From Astrothelium macrocarpum (Eukaryota > Ascomycota > Dothideomycetes > Trypetheliales > Trypetheliaceae): DNA of 64,000 nt. Below, piece by piece: positions 12,740-24,559 of the stretch; the first letter of the stretch is position 1, and each line of letters starts with the position of its first letter. Position numbers and translations under genes: made by a program. Where the stretch lies: the NCBI GenBank assembly GCA_021030915.1, contig JAGEMR010000085.1, forward strand, positions 62,001 to 126,000. Reading direction: 5' to 3'. The notes under the pieces are model-generated. The model was given only the letters and a program-made list of their open reading frames with translations, made no database searches and was not told the origin of the DNA.

Positions 12740-13945
12740 ATGGTATTCCAATCACAGATAATTTCGCTGACCGCCATTTGGATTCATAATAACCAGATTG
12801 AAAAAACAATTCTATCACTGATAAATATTGAATTTTCATTGGTATAAAATATAACTATTTTTGATCTAATGGATTTACGAATCTCGGAATTTTCATTATA
12901 TGTTATGAAGTCATTGGATTTGATAATTCGAATGAATATCAAGATTTGACTGTGGGCGCCTCCAATATATGAGTCTGATACTTTAGTCGTTTGATAGATA
13001 GCAGATCGTGAGGCGAACTGATATTAATAAATGATACCGAAAAGGCTAAATCAAATGTATTTTTATGAAATATTTGAGAATTATAATTTCTCGTAAGTTT
13101 TGAAATATCCCTTATTGAGAGTCGGTTATATATATCTCGAACGTCGCAGATTATGGAATATCGGCAGAATTATATTCGTTTTTATATTCTTTATTCTAAT
13201 ATATTTGATCTTCATTCAAATCTATTTCAATTTCTTTTAAATATACCAATATCGATGATTAAAATTATATTGGATTAAATGAGATAGAAGTGATTCTATA
13301 ATATCCCTCTTTATAAAACGAAAGATATCCCCAAACGAAAATATTTTTCATAAATCATTATTAATTTTTCATATTTAAATTTTCCAATTCTAAAATTCGA
13401 TTTTTAAATTATTTAAATCATTATTTATTTTTAATTTATTTATTAATTTTATATTTTATAATATAATTTGATAATATGTATTAAAAATCCAATTTATTAT
13501 AAATAAATAATATTAGATATATTATATTAATATCAGAAATCTATTCAATAACATAAAAAATATTCCATTTAATAAAAAAATGAATAGAAATTCTTTTTAT
13601 AAAATTAAATAGATAATCACGATCTATTATGAATTAATAAAGGTATTAGAATATAATAATATAATCCATCAAACGGGCCTATAATATATTAATCGTATAA
13701 AAAGATTATTTTCAGATTAATATCAGTGGAAGGGGTAAAAATCATTAGATTTATTTCCGATAAGATTTTTATACCGTATATAATTTTTTAAAAATATATA
13801 TATATCCTATTTATTTCTAAATTATATCCATTTATAATTATTAGATATAATAATTTAAAATTCATAATATTTAATCTGATTTATTATATTATATATTTAT
13901 TTATATTTAATTTTTTACGATAATTAATATGATATTTAATTTTTC
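12740..13945. other. AT-rich stretch, no gene recognised
   Basis: 12,740-13,320 is moderately AT-rich without identifiable product; 13,320-13,945 is almost pure A/T. Confidence 0.55.
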
Positions 13946-13951
13946 CATTTT

Positions 13952-16900
13952 TCAATTATTAAATATTTCTGACGAAAAAAATATATCGGAATATTTGATA
14001 TTCAATAATTCTATTTTTAATCGAATATAGTTATTCATTAATTGGAGAATTTCCTCATCACAGATTTGTTCCTTCCATATGAAGGCAAGATTATTCATAT
14101 TGGTCAGTGTAAAAGAATGCTCCTCACCCAGCACCCTCGAATATATCTTAAATTCTTTTATTTATAACTCCTCCGCCTCCTTCCATCGGCCTTGATTCCT
14201 GTATATCAATGTTAGATTGGCCATACTAGTTAGTGTGTCTGAATGCTCCTCATCCAGCACCCTCAAATTCGTCTCCATCATTCGCACGTCTAGCTCCTCG
14301 GCCTCCTTCCATCGGCCTTGATTCTAATATATTGATGCCAGGTTGGCCATGCTGGTCAGCGTGTCTGGATGCTCCTCGCCCAGCACCCTCAAACTCGTCT
14401 CCATCATTCGCACTTCCAGCTCCTCGGCCTCCTTCCATCGGCCTTGATTCCTGTATGTCGATGCCAGGTTGGCCATGCTGGTCAGTGTGTCTGGATGCTC
14501 CTCATCCAGTACCCTCAAACTCGTCTCCATCACTCGCACCTCCAGCTCCTCGGCCTCCTTCCATCGGCCTTGATTCCAAAATGTCGATGCCAGATTGGCC
14601 ATACTGGTCAGCGTGGAAGGATGCTCCTCATCTAGCGCTCTTTTACTGGCCCCCATTAATTCCTTATACGCAATTTCCGCTTCGTTATATTTTCCATTTT
14701 TATTCAAACAATTTGCAAATTTTCAGAAGAATTTTATTCGAATATCTATCTCTTTTTTATTATATATTTTATATCCCAAAATATATCTTATATGGGATAA
14801 ATAAAACCTTCATATATTTCGGTTAGTATAATTATTATTGAAAAACGCCTTATTTAATTATTATTTTGTTTTTATAATCCATATCGCCAGTTCATTTCTT
14901 TTACGTAGCCAGTTTCGCGTCGTTAGATATATCAATCGGTGTATATCTAACGTATTTTTAGCCGTCTTTTCGACTATAAATAAATATGTTTTCAGTATTC
15001 CAATTGCGTCCTTTTTTTGTATTCGCGATTTCCCTGTCGGAAGTATCGATTATGGTATGTCTGTCGGTTCAACGCATGTTATAAAAGAAAGATATTCCGC
15101 TGTTAAATGATTATTATCACGTATCCGTTCGAATAAAATCAGTCATATCGCCGTAATCGGGTTCTTTATTCCGTGGTATCTATTTTCGTCTTCGAAGTCT
15201 CTATTCAATAATTCGATTTTATCTTTTTCTTATTCTATTAGTAATTCCAAATATTCTATCAGCGTGGAATTATTCTCGTTGATATAAACAGTTGCCTATA
15301 TAATGGCCAAAGGTAGAAAAGCAAGTTCGTCCAGCAGTTTTGCCGCGTCCTGCGTGTTATCTATGAACTCCTTTCGGATAAGATAGCCGCCCAATAACTA
15401 TCTTGCCATCTCCTTATCTGACTTCGCCATTGTATAGACCGCCTGATGCGTAAATTTGACTGCCATCTTTCTATCATGAGAGATAAATAGGATATATTCT
15501 TGATCATTCTTCGGCAATTAGTCGATCAGAGTTTTCGTCTGGCCATCTTTTCTGAATCATATATTTATATCGTCTGTATTATCGAAAATCAGTAGTCAAC
15601 GGCCAGTATTCTTCTGATTCAGATGGCGCTTCAATAATGTTTTACTGTCGGCTTCTTTTTCTTCACATCCTATAATCTGAAGTTTCTGTATAATGTCATT
15701 ATATATCTATTTCAAATCTTCCTTATTGATTATAGGAATTCAGAAGATAGAATATTCAGATTTCTCAATTCGAACGCGGTGAATAAATTCAAATGCAATT
15801 TATATCTTATCTATATCATTAAAACCAGTGAGAATAACCTTTTAATTTTCGTGATTATTAAATATCTTTATACGTAATAATTCAAATAGGTCGTCACGGC
15901 CAATGAACCATTGATTATAAGAAAAAGGGATATTATAAAAAACGTATAATATTATTGATAAATCAGTAATTGTTATATTAAACGAGGTATAGAAAAATCA
16001 TATTCGACTGAAATTGAATTATACGAATAGTATATTCTTATATATATATAAATATTGGTTATATAATAAAATGAAATAAAATTTATTTTTATAATAATTT
16101 CAAATATAATATTAATGAAATCTATTAATCATTAATATATATATTATTTATTATATAAAATCTTCAATATATATATTTTATTTTATTTTAAAATTCCGAA
16201 CATAATCTTTTATACGCGTATTTTATTATATATGATCCAAATATTCATCTGTCGTTATTTTAATCTAATCTTATTTTTTATATTCTATTAATTCCATATT
16301 CTGTAAATCTTATTTGATATTTAATTGATAATATCATTTTTCAATAGAAAATCGTATTTATCGTTTTATTATTCTTTTTTTAATTTTTTTTATTTCTATC
16401 ATCAGATTAATAAATATCTTTGATAAAAATTTTAATATATTATTCTTAATTATTTTTTTATCTGAATTTCCCATATCAATTGATATAAAATATTTAATCA
16501 ATAGTATCATTTCATGATTATTTGAATATCAGATATTGGTTATTTTTTTTTTCATTTTTTTTATTGGATTATTTATTTCTAATATTCCATTTTTAAATTT
16601 TCGCGTTCTAATATATATAAAATCGAAAAAACCGGTTATCATTAATATTATTAATACAATTTTATAAATCGTTATTAAAATATTGAATTTATTAAATAAA
16701 AAATAATTTTGAAAATATATAATATCAATAATTTCATATATTATAATACACATAAAATTGATAATTATAAATATAATATAATATATTATATTTTTTTATT
16801 TATATCTAATAGTCGTATTTTTATCCGTCATTAAATAATATTTTGATTGAAATATTGTTATTAATAATCATCTTTTCAATCATCTTTCTCAATTTATTAG

Positions 16901-17298
16901 AATCGAATTATATTTACGTCTTTTTTATCCAATTGATAAAGAACTGATTCGATTTGGTTTCGAATACCGACTTTATCAGATCCTTATATGCATCAATACA
17001 GACATCCACCGTCATTTTTAATCAATCCAATATAATTACGATCAGTCTAATTCAATTAATAGATTATTTATACATCTGGATCGGAAATTCATCCGCCCGT
17101 ATTAATTCCGCTGATGAGGTCAAACATCTTATATAATTTGACTACTGGCAGTCCGTCTTTCTGACGTTCATAATTCAAGTGTTGTATGAGACCTTTGAGG
17201 ATGTATAAAGTGGAGAGGCCGCGCATGCCGCCTCCATCCAGCGACAGCAGGCAGAGGCCTGTCTTATCAACTAGATTTGGCTTATTATCCGTCTCCAT
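13952..17298 (-). pseudogene. Patatin-NB-ARC-TPR NLR-like receptor, RIP-inactivated
   Basis: A complete fungal NLR architecture can be read. From 17,298: patatin-like phospholipase start with the oxyanion loop intact (LLSLDGGGMRGL), then the nucleophile elbow as GINTGG, where the catalytic Ser is Asn, an intron-like gap of about 60 nt, and conserved blocks MTVDVCIDAYKDL, TGFFDFIYIRTRKF and LIKYFISI. From about 15,960 the NB-ARC follows: ruined P-loop (KVILTGFNDIDKI), Walker B LLIFDNTDDI, FISHDRKM, ELAFLPLAII and EYLSFITCVEP. From about 14,700 are at least five 42-residue kinesin-light-chain TPRs (NQGRWKEAEELEVRMMETSL). Such proteins are thought to sense non-self or damage and trigger lipid cleavage or cell death. 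RIP density is extreme at 16.0-16.9 kb and mild in the TPRs, so the front half is the older-looking part. Confidence 0.88.
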
Positions 17299-17299
17299 T

Positions 17300-17912
17300 A
17301 TTAATATCTGATTTATTTAATTGGAATGATGGGGAATATGAATAGCCGGCGTAATGAGTATATCGTATTATGTATCTGAAGATATGGCAAGGCTGGCAGG
17401 TTCCAGTGTATACCTACGTGTAGAATACTGCCGTTCATTTGCAAGCAAATTCTTAAACGATTAATATATTATAATTTGGTATAAATGGAATAATCTGGCC
17501 TTAATTGAGCGCCACATTGCCCACTTCAGTTGCAGATCATATTCGCAGATTGGACAGTATTACGCGCCAATAGAAATCCAAATCATAAATCAGAATTGTA
17601 AAAAAAGCTAATAATATGATTCGTCTATCACTGCAGCAAAAGGCGCCTGACGAATATACAATATTATAGACGTTTTGGCCAATCTTCTTTCCAGCCCAGT
17701 AGGGAGAATCGCGAAATTCGCCTCATATAACAGCAGCTGCCCAGACCCCTATTCACAGACGGCAGTTCAGGGCGGTCAGAAGAATTTGGAAAAAAGAGGC
17801 GGCTAATTATAGACACGTCCTTAAATTGGTCCCTTATCAGAGTCTAATTTGATCCCCCTCTCAGATCTCCACCATAATCCATGGATAATCACTCTTTTTT
17901 CCACAATTTGTA
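17300..17912. other. Spacer between NLR start and Fot1 transposase
   Basis: Mixed sequence, partly unmutated (17,380-17,540 and 17,640-17,800). It probably contains the NLR promoter and the 5' end of the Fot1 element. I could not fix the terminal inverted repeat. Confidence 0.4.
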
Positions 17913-19515
17913 ATGGACCCAGTAACAGTAGTATTGCAAAATTATACCGGCCCCAAAAGAATGAATATTATAACAATCGTAAAAGACCATGGCATTCCAA
18001 TGACCACAATATGGCACCGAAACCGTGGGTGTATGACTGTCAAAGACCGTGCAGCAAAATAACGATATCTCATTTCATCAGAGAAGAAAGCCTTTATGCA
18101 ATTTTTATTACATCTTTCTGATTTTGGGACCTCTGTACGAATTAAATATCTATCATCACTAGTTTTTAATATCATTCGCCAATGTTCCACGACGGTTAAA
18201 ATAATCAAATCTCCGGATAAGAATTGGATTCGGATTTTTGAAAAACGCCATCCAGTATTCAGAACAAAAAGAATCAGAATAATAAACTAGAATCGTTATA
18301 AGAATAATATCCATGATAAAATCATTTACTAATTTAATATGATTGGGAAATTATTATAAGATCCAGTTATTCTATCAAAGAATATCTATAATATGAACGA
18401 GACGGGAATTATATTAAATATATTCGATTCTGTCAAAATTCTTATAAATAAAAATAATCTATGAGATTATAAAAACACGGATATCAAATGAATAATAATG
18501 ACCGCGATTGAATATATTTCTGAAAATAATCAATTTTTATTATTATTAATTATTTAATCCGCCATCATTTATCGTAATAATTAAATAATATTTTCTATTT
18601 TAGGATGATATTATGTATATTCTGAAACTGGTTATAATGATTCCAAGATCAGTCTAAAATGGATTGAATGTGTATTTGACCCTCAGATCAGAATTCAGGC
18701 TAACCAAAAACCACGGGTATTTATCAGTAATGGCTTTGGAACGTACGAAATTCTCGAAATTTTGAAATATTATCTTGAAAATAATATTATATTGTGTCGT
18801 CTCCCCTCCCATATTTCTTATAAATTTCAGCCCTGTGATATTGGATTTTTTGGTCCATTAAAAACAGTTTACCGTAATCAGATTAAATGACTATATCGAG
18901 AAGATATAAATACCGTCGATAAGGAACATTTCATCTTTTTATATAATTCTATAAAAGAACGAACATTTATTTTTAGGAATATTAAGGTTATATAGATTAT
19001 AACTGGTTTATTCCCATTTAATCCAGATAGAATATTCAGAAATATCCTGAAATCAGTCTCGTTAAACGACCCAAAAATCTATGAAATGAAAGCGGATCCG
19101 TATCCGTAAAATGAAATAATTCAAATACCACTAATGTCAGCGATATCAGAGACTCTTATTTTATTATATAATCTAATTAAATAGAATACCCATTTATTCA
19201 TTGAGATGAATATATAATATATAAAAAGATACGTATAAAAATTCGTAAATATCATTCAAATATATTTTATCGAATATATTCTTCTTCATGATTAAAATCA
19301 ATTTTTATTTAAAATGAATAATAAAATAAAAATTCGCCGATTAATTAAATTGATGATATTAAAAAAAATGAAAATAATAAATTATAAAAATATCATGAAA
19401 ATATGAATAAAATGTATTAGAAAAATTGAAATTATTATAAATAAGATAAATTATCGTCAGAAATATGTGGATATTACACCGGATGTGGATATACCAAGGC
19501 TAATGGCGCCTATCA
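17913..19515 (+). pseudogene. Fot1/pogo-type (Tc1-mariner superfamily) transposase, RIP-inactivated
   Basis: Reading starts at ATG 17,913 (MDPVTVVLQNYTGPKRMN). A Psq-type helix-turn-helix follows (HGIPMTTIWHRNRG), a CENP-B-like DNA-binding part with EKKAFMQFLLHLSDFG and NWIRIFEKRHPVF, then the DDE domain: IYNMNETGIILN (first Asp now Asn), FISNGFGTYEILEI (second catalytic region), CRLPSHISYKFQPCDIGFFGPL (third Asp) and TGLFPFNPDRIF. The tail to about 19,515 is Lys-rich. All interruptions are of RIP type. Fot1 elements are 1.9-2.5 kb and duplicate TA on insertion; the ends were not determined. Confidence 0.9.
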
Positions 19516-20220
19516 CGTGAATGATTTAAAATTAAAATTCTTATTATTCAAATCGATATCATTAAATAAATTTATATAAATATTATGATCTTTTATTATA
19601 TCTTATTTAAAAATTGATATTTGATATATTTTCGATATAATAAAATAGGAATTATAATTATTATATTATAATTAAAAAAATAAAATAATTTTTAAATAAA
19701 TAATATAATATCTATTGATATTGAATATTCAAAATTTCCAATTTCTATTATTTATATCAGATTTTGATCATTTATCATCTCGTGAATAATTGATTCGATT
19801 CTATATAATAAACGATAATTATTATTATATATAAATTAAAATATAAATAATTGGCTTTATTTTAAACGTAATTCTGAATAAAATAGAAATATTATAATTC
19901 TAAAAGATTATAATAATGAATTACGATGATATAGAATATATTTTATATATTAAAAAGGGTAATAATATATAAAAAGAGATTCGAATCGTTTATTATATAA
20001 ATATAAGACTGATAATAGAAAAACGTACATATTCCTGCCAAATTATCACCCAATTCTTAAAATATCAGAAATAATAATTATATCATTTATAAATATAGAA
20101 TTCTAGATTATATTCTTTCAATATATTGTCTATCAATAATCTGTCGTTATCATTCAGATATACAGACCCAGCCAATTCATGACAGATATTAGACTGCGAA
20201 AGATGTGCAATTTGCCATTG
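19516..20220. other. AT-rich stretch without gene
   Basis: Mostly A/T; no reading frame with a recognisable product. Confidence 0.6.
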
Positions 20221-20224
20221 AAGC

Positions 20225-20375
20225 GGCGGTGTATATAATTTCTTTTATATTGATTAGTATGGCCAATCTGATATTGATATATTGGAATCAAGACTGATGG
20301 AAAGAGATAGAGGCCGTGCGCGGCAGCCTATGACATCAGAATAAGGGATAACGAGCTGGTATTGGATATGATTTG
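20225..20375 (+). pseudogene. Isolated TPR scrap
   Basis: A short plus-strand frame reads ISMANLILIYWNQD-stop-WKEIEAVRGSL, one kinesin-light-chain-type TPR closely matching the repeats of the receptor at 14.0-14.7 kb but on the opposite strand. No other repeats or NB domain adjoin it. It may be the last trace of another NLR gene or a duplicated fragment. Confidence 0.5.
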
Positions 20376-21200
20376 GAAATAGATGGGATGTATATATATT
20401 TTTAATATGTTATATATAATATTATGAATAATAATAAAGGTCGAATTCTGTCAGAAATAAATTTAATGATTTCTATTTTTCCAGCTGGCGCTAGTCTGAA
20501 TGTAATCTTTTTATACGACTAGCGCAATATAGTCCCATTTGATCAATCGTACTATTTGAATATAAAAAATAGATTAATCCGTAATAAAATCAATATGACC
20601 TATTCTATTTTATAATGGGATTTTTTATCCAATTCTTTATTAAACGGAATATTTTTTACGTTATTAAATGATTTTTCGGTATTAATATAATATATCCAAT
20701 TCAATCCATTTGAAACTGACGGGATTTCTAATACGTATTATCGAATCATATTACAGAATTTAAAATTGATGGATATGTTAAAAATAAAGAAGAATTTAAA
20801 TTATTTAGATATTGAATTTCAGAATTTGATAATTCGAATATGAAAAATTGATAAGGAATTATCAAAAATATTTTCGTTTGGAAGTGTCTTTCATTTCGTA
20901 GGAAGGGATGTTAAATAATATTTACGTAAAGACTTTTAAAATAATTGATATGATATTCGGGCACCTTTTTTTATTTTACCGAACAAATTATATGACATTT
21001 TCTGATACGGCCCGCAGAAGGAATTACCTTTTCGTATTATAATATAAGGTATCCAGATAACGGTATTGAATTTCATAATTAATTCATTTAAATACGCAAA
21101 AACGGATACCGAATTCTAATGATATACATCACTTCTGATATAACATTCAATATTCAAAAAACGACCAATTTCAATTATCAAAATTTAATTTATTTACGGG
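20376..21200. other. Unassigned mutated stretch
   Basis: Contains a 9-bp perfect inverted repeat (20,488-20,496 with 20,517-20,525; GCGCTAGTC/GACTAGCGC). Otherwise no gene is recognised; part of it may be the 3' flank of the patatin gene that ends at 21,202. Confidence 0.4.
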
Positions 21201-21201
21201 T

Positions 21202-24200
21202 TTACTGATCATTCCATATTATCTTATATTTTAGAGGTATTTGAAGAAGAGATTTTTGGATAAACTGATATATAGAACAGTTAAAGGGAGAATACAAATG
21301 CTGTAAATCAACCAATTGATATAATGTCTTGGGTATACCACTGATTGATCGTGGATGAGAGATGGAGCCACGAATCGAGATTCCGAATAAGTCATCAAGA
21401 CTGGTCGCCTTAAATCGAACGTGACGATGAAATAAGATACCTTTCTTTATTTCTGGTCCGATAGCGGAAATTGGCACACCATTAATAAAGAAAAAAGTGA
21501 AAAATTCGATCAATTGAATAATAAAAATATCTTTCCCGTATTGTGGTAGTTTCATGCGGCAAAAGATATGGCCAGAACACTGATATATATCGCCTATAAG
21601 ACTGGGAATATCATCAAATTCAAAATAAAATATGAAGGTATATATAGAATCCAATAATGAGCTCAGCTAAATCTTTAAGGATATACTGTTTTCGGTATGA
21701 GATTTCAATATTTTCATAGCCGTCATATCGTCGATGGCTGGCTCCGGGCCTTTCAGATTCAGATTCAATTGATGATAACGGCCGCATCTTTCGTGAGGTA
21801 TGGTGTTGATCAATTCGCGCCACATCTTTTCCCCATCAAGATTGAATATAAAGGTTTTGTATAATCGAGAAAAAAACCGATCTCGAACAGGAAAATGGAA
21901 TCCTATGGTAAAAGCATTTGCATTTCCTTTGTTTGTCCCTATTCCGAGAGAGAATACAAAATCTGGTTCGCCCTTTTCAGGTCAGATGAACCCATTTTCG
22001 AAAAGGGCGATATTCAAAGGGTTATTGTATCGGAGACCACCGTCTTGGAAGGTTCCTAGATTATTGATAAATTTGGATTTGAAAAATCTGTTGGATAAAT
22101 CAATTGACATTATGGAATAGTCAGATTTCCTATCATGGAATAATAGAAGTGCATAAGATTCTGATAAATCATATCAGTCAAGATATATATATCACGATTC
22201 GAGGTATTTATATTTCGCTGATGAGAATATCCTATTCGATCTGGCTTACACGAAATAGTTTATAATCTATTCATATTCAGTAAAAAAAATATTGGAATTA
22301 ATGATATTAAATTTATTCATTTTCTCGGGATATTTGATACTGTTATAATTTAAAATGAGATAAGGTATTATATCCCGGACAGTTGTTATCGTTATGATAA
22401 TTTTTATCACGTTCTGAAAAGGATTGAATATGTTAGATTGGGTGTCAAACGAGACACGAAAGGCTGCTTCGACAGTTTCGGAATTATATTGGCAATTTTT
22501 TAAATAAAAAAGTGCAAATTCTTATATATGAGTAAATATGGCTGAATTGCACCGACGGCGTTCGAACGTTTTGACAACTAGCGTTTCAAATTATTATAGA
22601 TATTATTCTATGATCCAATTCATTAAAAATAAATCCATAATGATCAGATCTTCTAATCCATTATCAATAATCAGATTATCAGTGATAATATATTCTTACC
22701 TATAGAAGTCCCATAAATGAGATTGAAGAAGTCTTATAGAAATATATCAAGACTATTGAAATATGATTTGATGATTTTCAGAAAAATAAGGGGAATCATA
22801 TCACGAATATCTTCATCATTTAGATTGAAAATGCGGACATCCGTAATCGGCGGTATAAAATGGAATATCCATGATTTTTACAATGTTCTATAGAATATAC
22901 ATTTGAAAATAAAAAAAATGTGTTTCTTAATATCTGAATGATGCCCGTATATCTGAATACATATATCGCATAGAACATGATTACATTCAAGGATTTTATC
23001 AGTGAACCTCATCAGACAGCAGAAATAAATTCTTTTATTCTTAAAATTAGATAATTGAATATAATGGTTTTCAAAATTCGCGGTGTGAATATCAGTAGCG
23101 TATCCGGACGCTGCCTCCAGACGTTCGAAATTCGTTTTGAAATTTGATTCGACAAAAAAAACGAATTTACGATGGATATGAAAATATGGACTGTATTATA
23201 AAATGGCCTATTTACAGATTTTGCGATAAAATTTGGCGAATATAAGCGATGGATCAAAATCTGTTATAATGAATGATATTATAGGCGAGGAGCGTATATT
23301 TATAATGGCAGTCAGATGGATACGTCATAAGGAATAATACGGACGCCACGACCGGACAAATGAGGTACCAGAATCAGACCTCGCATGGTATGATTTTTAT
23401 GAATTCTCCGAAATATTCCTGGAAATCAGTATTCGACAGATTGGCTGATTGAGAAACAGCAATAAAAAAAAAAAAAGATATTTTATAATTACAGAAATCG
23501 TCGAGAATAAAACCAAAGAATATTTGAAAATATGAAAAGAAAAAGACCGTCTTATTTGATTACTGAATCCGATGGGTATCTTTTATTAATGAATTCAATC
23601 GTTTACGGAATATTCTAATCGCGGATAATTATTTTTTATTTCGTTATAATCCGAATACATGAATGCCATTAAAACATATATCAATATCAGCTTATATAAG
23701 ACATTTTTCTGAATCATCATAATATTTTCTAATTGTCATCATATTTTTAATTTATTTGAGAAAATTTGTTTTTATAAGACTGATATCAAAGAACCGTGAA
23801 TTAGTCTTATATATAATCAGAATATATGGCAAAATAGTTTCGGATAAATTTCGAAAATCAGTGGTAATTGTATATTCTGCCAGTAGATATGCGATACCGC
23901 GCATTTCTCCGAGGTCTTTGGCAAAATAATATATCATATATAAAAAAGAAATTAAAACCATATTATACAATTTCTTTTATAATTCATGATCCATAAAACG
24001 TCGACCATTCTGATAGAATCAGGAAATTTTTCATGATTTTTTCAATATACCAATATCAGAATATCCCCCGGTATTCGAACCGTTGATATTATAATCGAAA
24101 AATATCAGAAGATATTCATCAGATTATTGATATTCATGAAAGAAACGTATATAATATCCATTCGCTGTTATATTAGATATATCAACGATGGTCAATTTGT

Positions 24201-24330
24201 TCTTTTTATTAACAAGGGTGACAAAAGTCGGCCGTTGATGATCTCAAATACTGAGGATGATGAAGGCCTCAGTGCGTTCATAAAGAATATAGGATTCGGC
24301 GTTGGGATAAAAAAATAACCACAGAATTTC
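21202..24330 (-). pseudogene. Patatin-like phospholipase with N-terminal NTPase-like and RING-like parts
   Basis: Minus strand. From about 24,330: a segment resembling a P-loop domain entrance (RPTFVTLVNKKNKLTIVD), then MDHEL and a long helical part (RGIAYLLAEYTITTDFRNLSE). Around 23.0 kb is a Cys-rich segment (YFCCLMRF, then LECNHVLCDICIQIYGHHS) that looks like part of a RING or related zinc module. The patatin domain follows: oxyanion loop degraded (NLNDEDIRDMIPL), nucleophile elbow YGTSIG with the Ser kept and followed by a GTAAGA donor of a short intron, then catalytic Asp motif kept as FQDGGLRYNNPLN and FVFSLGIGT. After it come about 220 residues of a C-terminal domain ending in SISGIPKTLYQLVDLQHLYSP. 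Stops make it non-functional. It fits the Starship-associated PLP class in a broad sense. Confidence 0.8.
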
Positions 24331-24559
24331 GACGGTAAATATTGATATTATTCAAAATATTTTTATATAATATGATTTGGAATGTCATAATGGAATTGAA
24401 GATGATATAGATATTATACGCCAAATTTAATTATACGGGATTCGCGCCTGAGACGCGTCAGACTCGCGTATATCAGTTCCGACAACCCAATCACGGATTT
24501 TTATAAAATAGAAATTACGCAAATCCGTTTATAGAATTCTGACTATCAACGATCTCCTT
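24331..24559. promoter_or_regulatory. Divergent intergenic spacer
   Basis: About 230 nt lie between the start regions of the minus-strand patatin gene and the plus-strand DUF3723 gene. This is the place for both promoters, but no site can be named after RIP. Confidence 0.25.

Noticed and set aside
14233..14826. 197-codon plus-strand Pro/Ser-rich frame
   Set aside because: It is the antisense of the TPR array; its periodicity is that of the 126-bp TPR repeat.
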